64,000 nucleotides of DNA from Candidatus Cloacimonadota bacterium (GTDB lineage Bacteria; Cloacimonadota; Cloacimonadia; Cloacimonadales; Cloacimonadaceae), in assembly GCA_029781115.1 (NCBI GenBank), contig JAKOXG010000006.1, positions 62,001 through 126,000 on the forward strand. Direction: 5' to 3'. The notes under the pieces are model-generated. The model saw only the letters and a list, made by a program, of their open reading frames with translations, was not told where the DNA came from and made no database searches. Positions within the stretch are counted from its first letter, which is position 1; every line of letters starts with the position of its first letter. Of the stretch, positions 1 to 8,795 are shown one piece after another. The translations under genes and the position numbers were made by a program.

Positions 1-990
1 CCAGATATGTTTTGGCTCAATGAAGGCGGCTACTTTTCTGACAAGAACACAGAACTGGGCTTCAGAGCAGCACCGGACATGAAAGGCTTGGCCGGTCGCG
101 GCGTAGCTCCTGCTGACTTCAACGACGATGGCCGCACTGACATCCTGGTGACCAACTACCGCCTACAGCGCAACTTCCTCTTTGTAAACACTCCCGACGG
201 CTTTGTGGATCAAGCCTTCCAAAACCAAGTAGCCGGACACTTTACCGATGGCTACTATGGCCACAGCATCGGAGCTGACTGGGGCGATTTTGACAACGAC
301 GGAGACCTCGACCTCATCATTTGCAACCTCGCTCACCCCCGATTTATAGACTTTTCAGACATCACCATGCTCCTGCGCAACGACGGCCCGGCAGAGTATG
401 AGATAGACGGCAAAACCATCCACTATCACAAGTTTACAGACGTCACTCAGCAAGCCGGCATTACTTACGATGAGCTACACAGCGATCCCACCTGGTTGGA
501 CGTGGACAACGACGGCTATCTTGACCTCTACATCACCTCCATCTACGAGAATGACCGCAGTTACCTTTATCACAACAATGGTGATGGCACCTTCACGGAC
601 GTGACTTGGCTCAGCGGCACCAGGGTATACAATGGCTGGGGCAACGCCTCCGGAGACCTCAACCGCGATGGACTGATAGACCTCGTGGTGGCCAGCTCCA
701 GCGGCATCAAAGTCTTTTACAACGAGACCCCCACCACAAACCAAGCCCTTTTCCTCAAACCTGTATGGACAAAAGATGAGATCCTGCTTTTGGAAAACGC
801 TTGGCAGCACACAGAGCACCCCAATTCCCCCGCATTTGGCACGCGTGTGATCATGAGCCTTGATGATGGCAAAAGCCTTGTCAGAGAGCTCAATTCTGCC
901 AAAGGAACCTGCTCGCAAAATGCACCCGAGCTCCACTTTGGCATAGGCAGATCCAAGATGACCAAATATCAGAAGGTAGACTTCAAGTGA
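1..990 (+). CDS. FG-GAP/VCBS repeat protein with UnbV/ASPIC C-terminus (5' end outside window)
   Basis: The reading frame is open from the first base, so the gene starts upstream of the window. Four calcium-binding FG-GAP/VCBS-type motifs are visible: DFNDDGRTDILV, DFDNDGDLDLII, DVDNDGYLDLYI and DLNRDGLIDLVV. They predict blades of a beta-propeller. The last 55 residues resemble the ASPIC/UnbV domain of CRTAC1-type extracellular proteins (GTRVIMSLDDG, then LHFGIG), but the chain stops soon after that motif, so the domain looks short. The protein is probably exported, with an unknown ligand. Its stop codon overlaps the GTG start of the next gene, which suggests co-transcription. Family assignment is firm; function is not. 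Confidence 0.8.
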   Translation, partial: PDMFWLNEGGYFSDKNTELGFRAAPDMKGLAGRGVAPADFNDDGRTDILVTNYRLQRNFLFVNTPDGFVDQAFQNQVAGHFTDGYYGHSIGADWGDFDNDGDLDLIICNLAHPRFIDFSDITMLLRNDGPAEYEIDGKTIHYHKFTDVTQQAGITYDELHSDPTWLDVDNDGYLDLYITSIYENDRSYLYHNNGDGTFTDVTWLSGTRVYNGWGNASGDLNRDGLIDLVVASSSGIKVFYNETPTTNQALFLKPVWTKDEILLLENAWQHTEHPNSPAFGTRVIMSLDDGKSLVRELNSAKGTCSQNAPELHFGIGRSKMTKYQKVDFK

Positions 991-2207
991 TAAAGATCAG
1001 AACCAACCTGCTCAACCCCATCAGCCCTGATAAAGTGCAGCTTCTCAAGGACTATACCTTGGGCTATGAGAATGGCATCATCAAGCTGATCCGCCCCTAC
1101 GATCCCAACCAGGATGCAGACGGCGAACAAGCCTTGGACTCGGTGCTCATCCCCGGCTTGATCGATCTTCACACGCATCTGAGCCAATATTGGGTGCGCG
1201 CCAGCTACCAACCCTCACTCCTGCCCTGGCTCTCGCAGCACATCTTCCCCGCTGAAGCCAAATCCAAAGACCCAGACTACGCTCAAAGAGTATCCAACGC
1301 CTTCTTCCAAGCCCTCTTCGCCTCTGGAACCACCACTGCGGTAATCTACACCGCCCCGTTCAAGCAGGCCTGTGAGATCGCCCTGGAAACAGCTCTGCAT
1401 CTGGGCGCCAGAGCTCTGATTGGCATGACGATGATGGACACCAATTCCCCACCTTACCTCGAGCAACAGACCGTCCAGGCACTGGATGACAGCTTTGAGC
1501 TGTTTGAGCGCTACAACACACGTGACAGCCGCATCGGCTATATCTTCTCGCCTCGTTTTGCCCTTTCTTGCAGTGCAGACCTGATGAAACAGACAGCAGA
1601 CTTTGCTCACCGGCACGATGCCTACATCCAAAGCCATATATCCGAAAACAAGGACGAGGTCGCCCAAGTGAAAGAACTCTTCGGCAAAAGAAGTTACACC
1701 CAAGTCTATGAGGATTTCGGTTTACTGGGCTCCAAGACTATCATGGGACACGCCATCCACCTTTCAGGGGAGGAGATAGACATCTTGGCACGCACCAATA
1801 CCGCCATCGCTCACTGCCCGGAATCCAACTTCTTTTTGAAGAGTGGCGAATTTCCCTTTGCCGCCTTGCTTGATAAATCCCTGCGCATCGGTTTGGCCAG
1901 CGACGTTGCTGCCGGCAATTCACTGAGCATGTGGCAACAGGCCAAATTTGCCAGCTACAGGCAAAGCTCTCTCTCCCTATCACCGCAGCGACTCTTTTGG
2001 CATCTCACCTTGGGAGCAGCGGAAGCCTTGGGCTGGCAGGAACGCATCGGCAGCCTCCAACCTGGCAAGGAAGCAGACCTCTGCCAGATCAAGCTAAATG
2101 CGCTTCACGCCTTGGATGAACAACTCTTATCCAAGCTGATTTACCAAAGCGATGAGTTCCGGATTTCCAAAACTATTATCCAAGGGAACACAGTTTTCCA
2201 AAGCTAA
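987..2207 (+). CDS. guaD: guanine deaminase (amidohydrolase family)
   Basis: A 406-residue metal-dependent amidohydrolase predicted to convert guanine to xanthine plus ammonia in purine salvage. The HxH metal motif is H62/H64 (DLHTHLSQY). The later ligands are H217 (SHISEN), H255 (GHAIHLS) and D306 (ASDVAAG). E220 in SHISE and the CP(E)SN segment near residue 278 match guanine deaminases, as do FSPRFALSCS and the FPAE segment near residue 88. Overall the order of motifs follows eukaryotic and bacterial guanine deaminase rather than the MtaD or AtzA branches, though a related aminohydrolase cannot be excluded. The GTG start overlaps the upstream stop (GTGA), so translational coupling is likely. 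Confidence 0.85.
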   Translation: MIKIRTNLLNPISPDKVQLLKDYTLGYENGIIKLIRPYDPNQDADGEQALDSVLIPGLIDLHTHLSQYWVRASYQPSLLPWLSQHIFPAEAKSKDPDYAQRVSNAFFQALFASGTTTAVIYTAPFKQACEIALETALHLGARALIGMTMMDTNSPPYLEQQTVQALDDSFELFERYNTRDSRIGYIFSPRFALSCSADLMKQTADFAHRHDAYIQSHISENKDEVAQVKELFGKRSYTQVYEDFGLLGSKTIMGHAIHLSGEEIDILARTNTAIAHCPESNFFLKSGEFPFAALLDKSLRIGLASDVAAGNSLSMWQQAKFASYRQSSLSLSPQRLFWHLTLGAAEALGWQERIGSLQPGKEADLCQIKLNALHALDEQLLSKLIYQSDEFRISKTIIQGNTVFQS

Positions 2208-2291
2208 ATGCGATATTGGAAGGAATATTGCATGATACATCATGAAGACCAGTATTAAATATAACTACAAACAAGATATAAGGAGGAATAC

Positions 2292-5200
2292 GTGAGAAAG
2301 CTCGCGTTGATATTGACTCTTTTAACCCTTACCGCGGTTGGTTTTGCCAACCTTGTTTGGAACGAAGAAGTAGCTATTCGCCAAGGTGTGAACATTGAAT
2401 GGTTCCGCACCGGCATTGATACACACGATGGCTGCGCCATTTATGTGTGGAGTGACACCAAGCTGGGAGAACGTGATCTCTGGGCTCAAAAGGTGGACGC
2501 TCAAGGTAATTTGGTTTGGGGAGAACCCGTCTTGATCGACGGCAAATCTGACCGTCAGGAAGACCCCACCATCACCCGCACCAGCGACAACCATTATGTT
2601 ATCGCTTGGATAGACTTTTCTGATGATCTGGATGGCAACGTTTATGCCCAAAAGATCAATGCCCAAGGACAGCTTTTATGGCAGGAAGGCGGCGTGCCGG
2701 TATGCACAGCCCCGGCTGTACAGCTTTCCATCAATATGGAGCCCGATGAGAACGGCGGCGTATTTATGGTCTGGATGGACGACCGTAACCCCAGCAAGGA
2801 TATTTATGGTCAACGCTTAAATGCCAACGGCGAACCGATGTGGGCACTAAACGGCATCCCTATTGCCAACGATATTGGAGATGAAGTCCAAAACACCATG
2901 CTTCCCGATGGCGCAGGCGGCATGATGATTGGCTATACTCAGGATTTTTCCGGCAACGAAGACATATTTGTAAAGCGCTTCTTGGGAGACGGAACCATGG
3001 CTTGGGACAATGCTTTAGTCTTGGCCGATGGCAGTGAAGCCGAAGGAAAGGTGCGCATGGCAGCTATTGGCAATGGTGAATTTATCTTCACTTGGCAAGA
3101 CCAAACTAACAACGACCCAAACATCATGGCCCAAAAGGTAAACCTTGCAGGGCAATTGGGTTGGCCGCAAGCTGTGACCATTTACAGCGATTTGGATGCT
3201 CCCCAGCCCCGCCCTCAAGGCAACCCACGCATCGTGGGCACCAGTGACAACGCTGCCATCATCGTATGGGAAGACAAGCGCTTTAGCACTGAAGACACAG
3301 ACCTCTTTGCCCAAAAGATCAATGCTTCCGGGCAGCTGCTTTGGGATCCCAACGGAGTGCCTCTTTCCACCGCTGAATTTTCCCAATTTGGGGCTCGCCT
3401 GTCCTCAGATGGAGCTGGTGGCTGCTATGTGGTTTGGGATGATAGACGCAACGGAAACACACCCAATGAAGACATCTATGCCCAGCATCTCAGCGCTACT
3501 GGCCAACCCCTGTGGGGAGCCGGTGGCAAACCGATCTGCACCGCCCAAAACACCCAGGAAGGAAGCTTGGTAAAGGTGGCTGGAAACCACATCTTCATCA
3601 ACTGGATGGATATGCGCAACGGCAGCATCGGCCTCTACTATCAAGTCCTAAACACCAATGGAGACATCCTCCTTGAGGAAAACGGCAAAGAAGTATTTTG
3701 GGGCCTTAGCGGGGACGCTCCCCTGGCCAACTATCTCATCCTCCCCAGAACCAATGACATAGCCATAATCTGGCAGGACACCCGCTATGCAAACTTGGGC
3801 TATCAGATCTTTTTCCAATTTGTAGATACTGAAGGCAATGTGCTCCTGGAAACCAACGGACGCAGCGTTACCACTTCCACCGGCTTTCATCAAGAAGATC
3901 CGCAAGCTGCCGTCACTTCAGACGGACACATCTATGTAGCTTGGATTGACAAACGACACCAAAACCCCAAGATCTATATGCAGTATCTCTCTCCCACCGG
4001 TGAAAGACTGTGGGGTGATCAGGGAAGACCGCTCACCGAAATATCTCCCATCGACCAAAAAGACCCCAAACTTTATTATGATGCGACAAACGACGCACTC
4101 TATGTGGGCTGGTCAAACGCCGACCCCGTGGCCGGCAGCTTCCCACTTCATGCTTGGGGACAACTATTTCAGAATGGACAAAAGATGTGGGGCCCCAATG
4201 GAAAGCTGGTCTCCGTCGTGGATATCGACACTGAACATCACGAATGCAGATTACGTGATTTGAGCAACGGATACTATCTCTGGAGTCATTACTACTCAGA
4301 AATTGACTCTGAGTATCTCTTTGTAAACCGCATAGACCAAAGCGGCAACCCCTACCTTGGCTGGCCTGAGGAAGGACATGCCATTCACCTCAGGGATGGC
4401 CGCAATATAAAACAACTCTCAGGCCAATTAGCCCTGACAGATTCCGGGGTATTCGTACTCTATACAGATGATCCGGGCGGTTGGGGTACTCACTATCGTG
4501 GCCAACACTTTTCCGAGAACGGTGCGAGGCTGTGGGGCGAAGAGCCTCTTATCCTATCATTTAACGGCTGTGAACAGCTGAAAGCCTCTTTGCTCACCAA
4601 TGGCAGAACTGACTGCATCACCTTTGTATGGGATGAGAACATCTTTGGAGACCATGACATCCGTATGCAAAGAATTGGGCTCGATGGATCTTTCATCTGG
4701 GGTATGTATGGGCATGCGGTTGTCCAAAAACCTGGAGACCAAACACAGGCATCCATCGTTGCATTTTATGAAAATGACGGTCTTGTGATTGCTTGGTCAG
4801 ATTACTCCAGCGAAGAAGAATCAGACATCTACTACAAATACGTCCATCCCAGCGGAAACTTCCTGGTAGGAGACCCTGAAGGTGGCTTTGTGATGTGTAA
4901 TGCGCTGAAAAAGCAATATCAACCCAAGCTGGTCACTTTGGGTGAACACGCCTATGCAGTTTGGGCAGACGGACGCTCCAGTGGCAAGACAGAGATCCTG
5001 GGGCTATACGCTCAGAAGGTGAGCAACACCACCACACCAAACGACGACTTCACCCTGCCCTCTCCCATGGGATTCAGGCTGATGCAAAATCATCCCAATC
5101 CCTTCAACCCCAGCACCAATATCTCTTTTGAAATCTCAGATCAAACCAAGGACTACAGTTTGGAAATCTACAACATCAAAGGACAGTTGGTGAAAACGCT

Positions 5201-5348
5201 GCATCAAGGCAAGCTCACTCCGGGACGCCACAACTTCGTGTGGAACGGACAAGACAAACATGACAACGAAGTAGCCTCCGGCGTGTATTTCTACCGCTTG
5301 AACAACGGTAAGGAGACCCAAATCCGCAAAATGCTGATGATGAAATAG
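2292..5348 (+). CDS. large exported repeat protein with C-terminal sorting domain
   Basis: A 1018-residue protein with an N-terminal signal peptide (basic start, then LALILTLLTLTAVGFA). The body consists of repeated units of about 50 residues with recurring features such as YAQKINAQGQLLW, a G(V/I)P segment and VWMDDR/VWEDKR, which predict a beta-propeller-like fold. The last 90 residues are a FlgD-like/T9SS type A-like sorting domain (NHPNPFNPSTNISFEI, YNIKGQLVKTL, SGVYFYRL, and a basic end RKMLMMK). It should be secreted and surface-anchored or released. AAGGAGGAATAC precedes the GTG start at 2292. A strong hairpin terminator follows. The substrate or role is unknown. Confidence 0.82.
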   Translation: MRKLALILTLLTLTAVGFANLVWNEEVAIRQGVNIEWFRTGIDTHDGCAIYVWSDTKLGERDLWAQKVDAQGNLVWGEPVLIDGKSDRQEDPTITRTSDNHYVIAWIDFSDDLDGNVYAQKINAQGQLLWQEGGVPVCTAPAVQLSINMEPDENGGVFMVWMDDRNPSKDIYGQRLNANGEPMWALNGIPIANDIGDEVQNTMLPDGAGGMMIGYTQDFSGNEDIFVKRFLGDGTMAWDNALVLADGSEAEGKVRMAAIGNGEFIFTWQDQTNNDPNIMAQKVNLAGQLGWPQAVTIYSDLDAPQPRPQGNPRIVGTSDNAAIIVWEDKRFSTEDTDLFAQKINASGQLLWDPNGVPLSTAEFSQFGARLSSDGAGGCYVVWDDRRNGNTPNEDIYAQHLSATGQPLWGAGGKPICTAQNTQEGSLVKVAGNHIFINWMDMRNGSIGLYYQVLNTNGDILLEENGKEVFWGLSGDAPLANYLILPRTNDIAIIWQDTRYANLGYQIFFQFVDTEGNVLLETNGRSVTTSTGFHQEDPQAAVTSDGHIYVAWIDKRHQNPKIYMQYLSPTGERLWGDQGRPLTEISPIDQKDPKLYYDATNDALYVGWSNADPVAGSFPLHAWGQLFQNGQKMWGPNGKLVSVVDIDTEHHECRLRDLSNGYYLWSHYYSEIDSEYLFVNRIDQSGNPYLGWPEEGHAIHLRDGRNIKQLSGQLALTDSGVFVLYTDDPGGWGTHYRGQHFSENGARLWGEEPLILSFNGCEQLKASLLTNGRTDCITFVWDENIFGDHDIRMQRIGLDGSFIWGMYGHAVVQKPGDQTQASIVAFYENDGLVIAWSDYSSEEESDIYYKYVHPSGNFLVGDPEGGFVMCNALKKQYQPKLVTLGEHAYAVWADGRSSGKTEILGLYAQKVSNTTTPNDDFTLPSPMGFRLMQNHPNPFNPSTNISFEISDQTKDYSLEIYNIKGQLVKTLHQGKLTPGRHNFVWNGQDKHDNEVASGVYFYRLNNGKETQIRKMLMMK

Positions 5349-5368
5349 TCGTTAGTTGCCAATAGTCA

Positions 5369-5462
5369 GTGGTCAGTCGCTGACGCTCACTTAGAAGGCA
5401 GTTATAAACATGATAAGCCCTGGGATTATCCCGGGGCTTTTTTGGTGGTCAGTCGCTGACGC
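5369..5462 (+). repeat. 18-nt direct repeat flanking a terminator
   Basis: GTGGTCAGTCGCTGACGC occurs at 5369-5386 and again at 5445-5462, on either side of the terminator hairpin. Each copy contains GTCAGtcGCTGAC, itself an inverted repeat. Confidence 0.6.
5415..5443 (+). terminator. rho-independent terminator after the 1018-residue exported protein
   Basis: An 11-bp stem (AAGCCCTGGGA paired with TCCCGGGGCTT, one G-T pair) with a TTA loop is followed by a T run. It lies 67 bp past the stop codon. Confidence 0.85.
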
Positions 5463-5815
5463 ACCCTGTACGGACGGTCGCCGAACCGCCGCCCAAAGAT
5501 AGCACGCACATCTCCAAAGCGTGCGTCAGCCATTCACAACTCACAACTGCCAGCTTGCTGGCATGCCCCTCTATAATATACACTGACGATCTCATTTCGT
5601 CGCCAAAAATCCCAAAAAATAATCTCGTAACCACCTGGAACTATTATCGATACAAATAGGTCAAATATTAACCACATCTGGTGAAAAGTAAAATGCCAGC
5701 CGGTGCTGCATCATTCCTAAATCGCCCATCTCACTTTCCCCGCAACATCACTCCCCATCAGCATCTTGCCCGCCAATCACAACTCCCCTACTCACGACTG
5801 GCCAGCGCAGCTCGC

Positions 5816-6784
5816 CTACACCACCCCCGCTCTGATCAAATCATGCATATGCAGCATCCCTACCGTCACGTTGTCCTCATCCACGATGGGCAGCATGGTG
5901 ATGGAGTGTTCTTCCATCAGCTTCAGTGCCGCAGCAGCCAATTCTTCCGGGTGCATTCTTTTGGGATTTGCGCTCATGCATTCCAGCACGGGACGTGTCA
6001 GCAGCGAGTTTGGATTTGCTTGTATCTGGCGGCGCAAGTCCCCATCTGTAATGATGCCCAATAGCTTATCCTCATCATCCACCACCGCCGTGCAGCCCAA
6101 TTTTGCCGAAGTCATCTTCAGGATAGCTTCTTTCATGCTGGCATCCCGATTTACCAGGGGAAGTTCATCGCCCTGATGCATCAGGTCTTTGATCTTGATG
6201 ATGAGCTTTTTGCCGATGCTGCCTCCGGGATGAAAGCGGGCAAAGTCATTGAGCGAAAAGTTGCGGCTTTTGAGCAGAGCCACGGCAAATGCATCTCCCA
6301 GGGCCATAGCCACCGTGGTGCTCGCTGTGGGAATCATGCCCAGGGGTTCGGCATCTTTGTCTACGCTGCAATCCAGCGCCACATCCGCAGCTTCTGCCAG
6401 AGGAGACTGCATATTTCCCGTGAAAGCGATCAGGGGCGTGCCGATAAACTTTAAGAATGGGATCAGTGAAACCAGCTCACTTCCGGCACCGCTATTGGAA
6501 ACGGCAATCACCAGGTCATGGCTTTGGATCATGCCCAAATCTCCATGTATCCCTTCCGCTGCATGCAGGAAGATGGATGCAGTGCCGGTACTGGCCAAGG
6601 TGGCGGAGATCTTTCTGGCGATGATACCGCTTTTGCCCACTCCGGTGAGCACCACCTTGCCTGTGCAATTGCGGATCAGCTCAAAAGCACTTTCGACAGC
6701 CTCCTCATTCAAGCTTTCTGCCATCTTGAGAATGGCATCTGAAGCTGTCTTTAGTGAACTGATGATCTGGTTTTTAATGCTCAC
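5816..6784 (-). CDS. kdsD: arabinose-5-phosphate isomerase (SIS domain plus two CBS domains)
   Basis: A 322-residue enzyme that interconverts ribulose-5-phosphate and arabinose-5-phosphate, the first step toward Kdo of lipopolysaccharide. The SIS domain occupies about residues 30-175 (VVLTGVGKSGIIARKI, FLHAAEGIHGDLG, AVSNSGAGSE, PTASTTVAMALGDA, FHPGGSIGKKL). Two CBS domains fill about 205-322. Length and architecture match KdsD/KpsF. The ATG overlaps the thrS stop as ATGA, so it should be translationally coupled to thrS. No other Kdo gene is nearby. It supports an LPS-containing outer membrane. Confidence 0.92.
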   Translation of the reverse strand: MSIKNQIISSLKTASDAILKMAESLNEEAVESAFELIRNCTGKVVLTGVGKSGIIARKISATLASTGTASIFLHAAEGIHGDLGMIQSHDLVIAVSNSGAGSELVSLIPFLKFIGTPLIAFTGNMQSPLAEAADVALDCSVDKDAEPLGMIPTASTTVAMALGDAFAVALLKSRNFSLNDFARFHPGGSIGKKLIIKIKDLMHQGDELPLVNRDASMKEAILKMTSAKLGCTAVVDDEDKLLGIITDGDLRRQIQANPNSLLTRPVLECMSANPKRMHPEELAAAALKLMEEHSITMLPIVDEDNVTVGMLHMHDLIRAGVV

Positions 6785-8688
6785 GCCTGAGCCTGCTCCT
6801 TGATCAGCTTCATCGCTTCATCAAAGCTCATCACACCGAGATCGCCCTTGACGTGCTGTCTCAGCGTCAACGTGCCGTCGGCTTCTTCCTTTTTGCCGAT
6901 CACGCACATATAGGGTATCTTTTGCAGCTCGGCTTCACGGATCTTGTAGCCCACCTTTTCATTGCGGGAATCTACATTCACTCTATAGCCAAGCTCTGTA
7001 AACTTTTCTTTCAGCTGCTCAGCATAGTCATTTTGAGCGTCGGTGATAGGCAGAATGCGGATCTGTTCAGGAGCCAACCACAGGGGCAGCCTGCCGCCAT
7101 GATACTCCAAGAGGGTAGCAAAGAAGCGCTCCACCGAACCCAGGATCGCTCTGTGGATCATATAGGGACGGTGTGGTGTGTTATCCGAGCCAATATATTG
7201 CATGTCAAATAGTTCTGGCAGGTTAAAGTCAAATTGGATGGTGGTGCATTGCCAAGCTCTTCCGATGGCATCTTTGATCTTGATATCGATCTTGGGACCA
7301 TAAAAAGCTCCGCCGCCTTCGTCCAATTCATATTGCAAGCCCAACTTTTGCAGGCTCTTGGCCAAAGCTTGCGTGGCATTTTCCCAATCCTCATTTTTGC
7401 CCACGCTATCTTGCGGTTTGGTACTCACATAGATGAGGAAATCCTCAAAACCAAAATGTTTGAGCATATCCAGCGAGAAAACGATCAGCTTTTCCACTTC
7501 CTCGTCCAATTGTTCCGGCATGCAGATGATATGCGCATCATCCTGCGTGAAGCCTCTCACTCGCATCAGACCGTGCAACACGCCGGAGCGTTCATAGCGA
7601 TACACGGTTCCCAGCTCCGCCATACGAATAGGCAGTTCTCGATAGCTGTGCAAATCTGAATTGTAGATGGAGATGTGGAAGGGGCAGTTCATGGGTTTGA
7701 TATAATAGTCCTGATCTTCCACTTCCACTGCGGCATACATGTTTTCTTTGTAGTGCCCGAGGTGGCCGCTGGTTTCCCAAAGCGTGCTGCGCCCCAAGTG
7801 TGGCGTATAAACCAGATCATATCCCCGGCGCAGATGCTCGTCTTTCCAATAGCTTTCGATCAAGTGGCGGATCATCGCCCCCCGCGGATGCCAAAGCACC
7901 AAGCCCGGCCCCACTTCTTCATTGATGGAAAAGAGGTCTAAATCCTTGCCCAGCTTGCGGTGATCTCTCAGAGCTGCTTCTTTGAGGAATTCCATATATT
8001 GATTCAGCTCTTTGTTTGAGGGAAAGCTGATGCCATAAATGCGTCTCAGCATCTTGTTTTTCTCGTCTCCACGCCAATAGGCACCGGAGGTCTTGAGCAG
8101 CTTGATGGCCTTGATCTTGCTGGTATCCATGATATGCGGCCCACGGCAGAGATCGATAAAATCACCCTGCTGATAGGTGCTGATTGTATCTCCCTCCGGG
8201 ATCTCAGCCAAGATTTCCAGCTTGTAATCCTCTTTCATATCGGCAAAGACCTGCACAGCTTCATCTTTGCTTAGCTCTTTGCGCTCATATTTCAAGCCGG
8301 CTTTGCTCAGCTCTTTCATCCGCTCTTCGATCTGCATCAGGTCATCTTCCGTGAAGGGGGTATCCTTGTCAAAATCGTAGTAAAAGCCCTGCTCGATGGC
8401 GGGTCCAATCGTCACCTGCACCTTGGGAAAAAGCTGCTTCACCGCTTGCGCCATCAAGTGCGCCGTGCTGTGCCAATACACATGCTTGCCGATATCGCTC
8501 TCAAAGGTGTGCAACATCATCGCTGCATCGTGGTCTATAACGTGATCCATATCCACCAGCTTGCCTTCCACTTCTGCGCAGATCGCAGCATCGGCAAGAC
8601 GCTTGGATATGTCTTGTGCAACTTGGTAGACGGTTACCGCCTGATCGTATTCTCTTTGCGAACCATCCGGTAAAGTGATCTTTATCAT
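6781..8688 (-). CDS. thrS: threonyl-tRNA synthetase
   Basis: A class II aminoacyl-tRNA synthetase that charges tRNA-Thr. Domain order is TGS (starting ITLPDGSQREYDQ), the second additional editing domain with HSTAH, the class II core with zinc-site PMNCPFH, the motif 2 region YRYERSGVLHGLMRVRGF, motif 3 ILGSVERFFATLLEYHGG, and the C-terminal anticodon-binding domain (KVGYKIREAELQKIPYM). I chose ATG 8688 because MIKITLPDG is where the family begins and AAGGAAG lies 6 bases upstream. The frame stays open to 8745, with another ATG at 8709 that also has a weak ribosome site. No T-box-like leader is evident. Confidence 0.95.
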   Translation of the reverse strand: MIKITLPDGSQREYDQAVTVYQVAQDISKRLADAAICAEVEGKLVDMDHVIDHDAAMMLHTFESDIGKHVYWHSTAHLMAQAVKQLFPKVQVTIGPAIEQGFYYDFDKDTPFTEDDLMQIEERMKELSKAGLKYERKELSKDEAVQVFADMKEDYKLEILAEIPEGDTISTYQQGDFIDLCRGPHIMDTSKIKAIKLLKTSGAYWRGDEKNKMLRRIYGISFPSNKELNQYMEFLKEAALRDHRKLGKDLDLFSINEEVGPGLVLWHPRGAMIRHLIESYWKDEHLRRGYDLVYTPHLGRSTLWETSGHLGHYKENMYAAVEVEDQDYYIKPMNCPFHISIYNSDLHSYRELPIRMAELGTVYRYERSGVLHGLMRVRGFTQDDAHIICMPEQLDEEVEKLIVFSLDMLKHFGFEDFLIYVSTKPQDSVGKNEDWENATQALAKSLQKLGLQYELDEGGGAFYGPKIDIKIKDAIGRAWQCTTIQFDFNLPELFDMQYIGSDNTPHRPYMIHRAILGSVERFFATLLEYHGGRLPLWLAPEQIRILPITDAQNDYAEQLKEKFTELGYRVNVDSRNEKVGYKIREAELQKIPYMCVIGKKEEADGTLTLRQHVKGDLGVMSFDEAMKLIKEQAQA

Positions 8689-8795
8689 AGTTTCTTCCTT
8701 ATCATTCATTTGGATGCCTTCAGGCAGGAGCTTATAAAGCCACACTCGAAGGATATTCCACTAAATGACACTTGTTTATGGGTTGGGGTTTTTTG

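Larger units (their letters stand above)
5349..5815. other. 467-bp convergent intergenic region rich in small inverted repeats
   Basis: No coding sequence is convincing here. The region holds the terminator at 5415, an 18-nt direct repeat around it, a GGTCGCCGAACCGCCGC segment at 5475-5492 that recurs inverted near 29.8 kb, a GCACG/CGTGC pair near 5505-5525, and TGCCAGC-TT-GCTGGCA at 5548-5563. Rho-independent termination for the minus-strand kdsD was not found. Confidence 0.5.
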
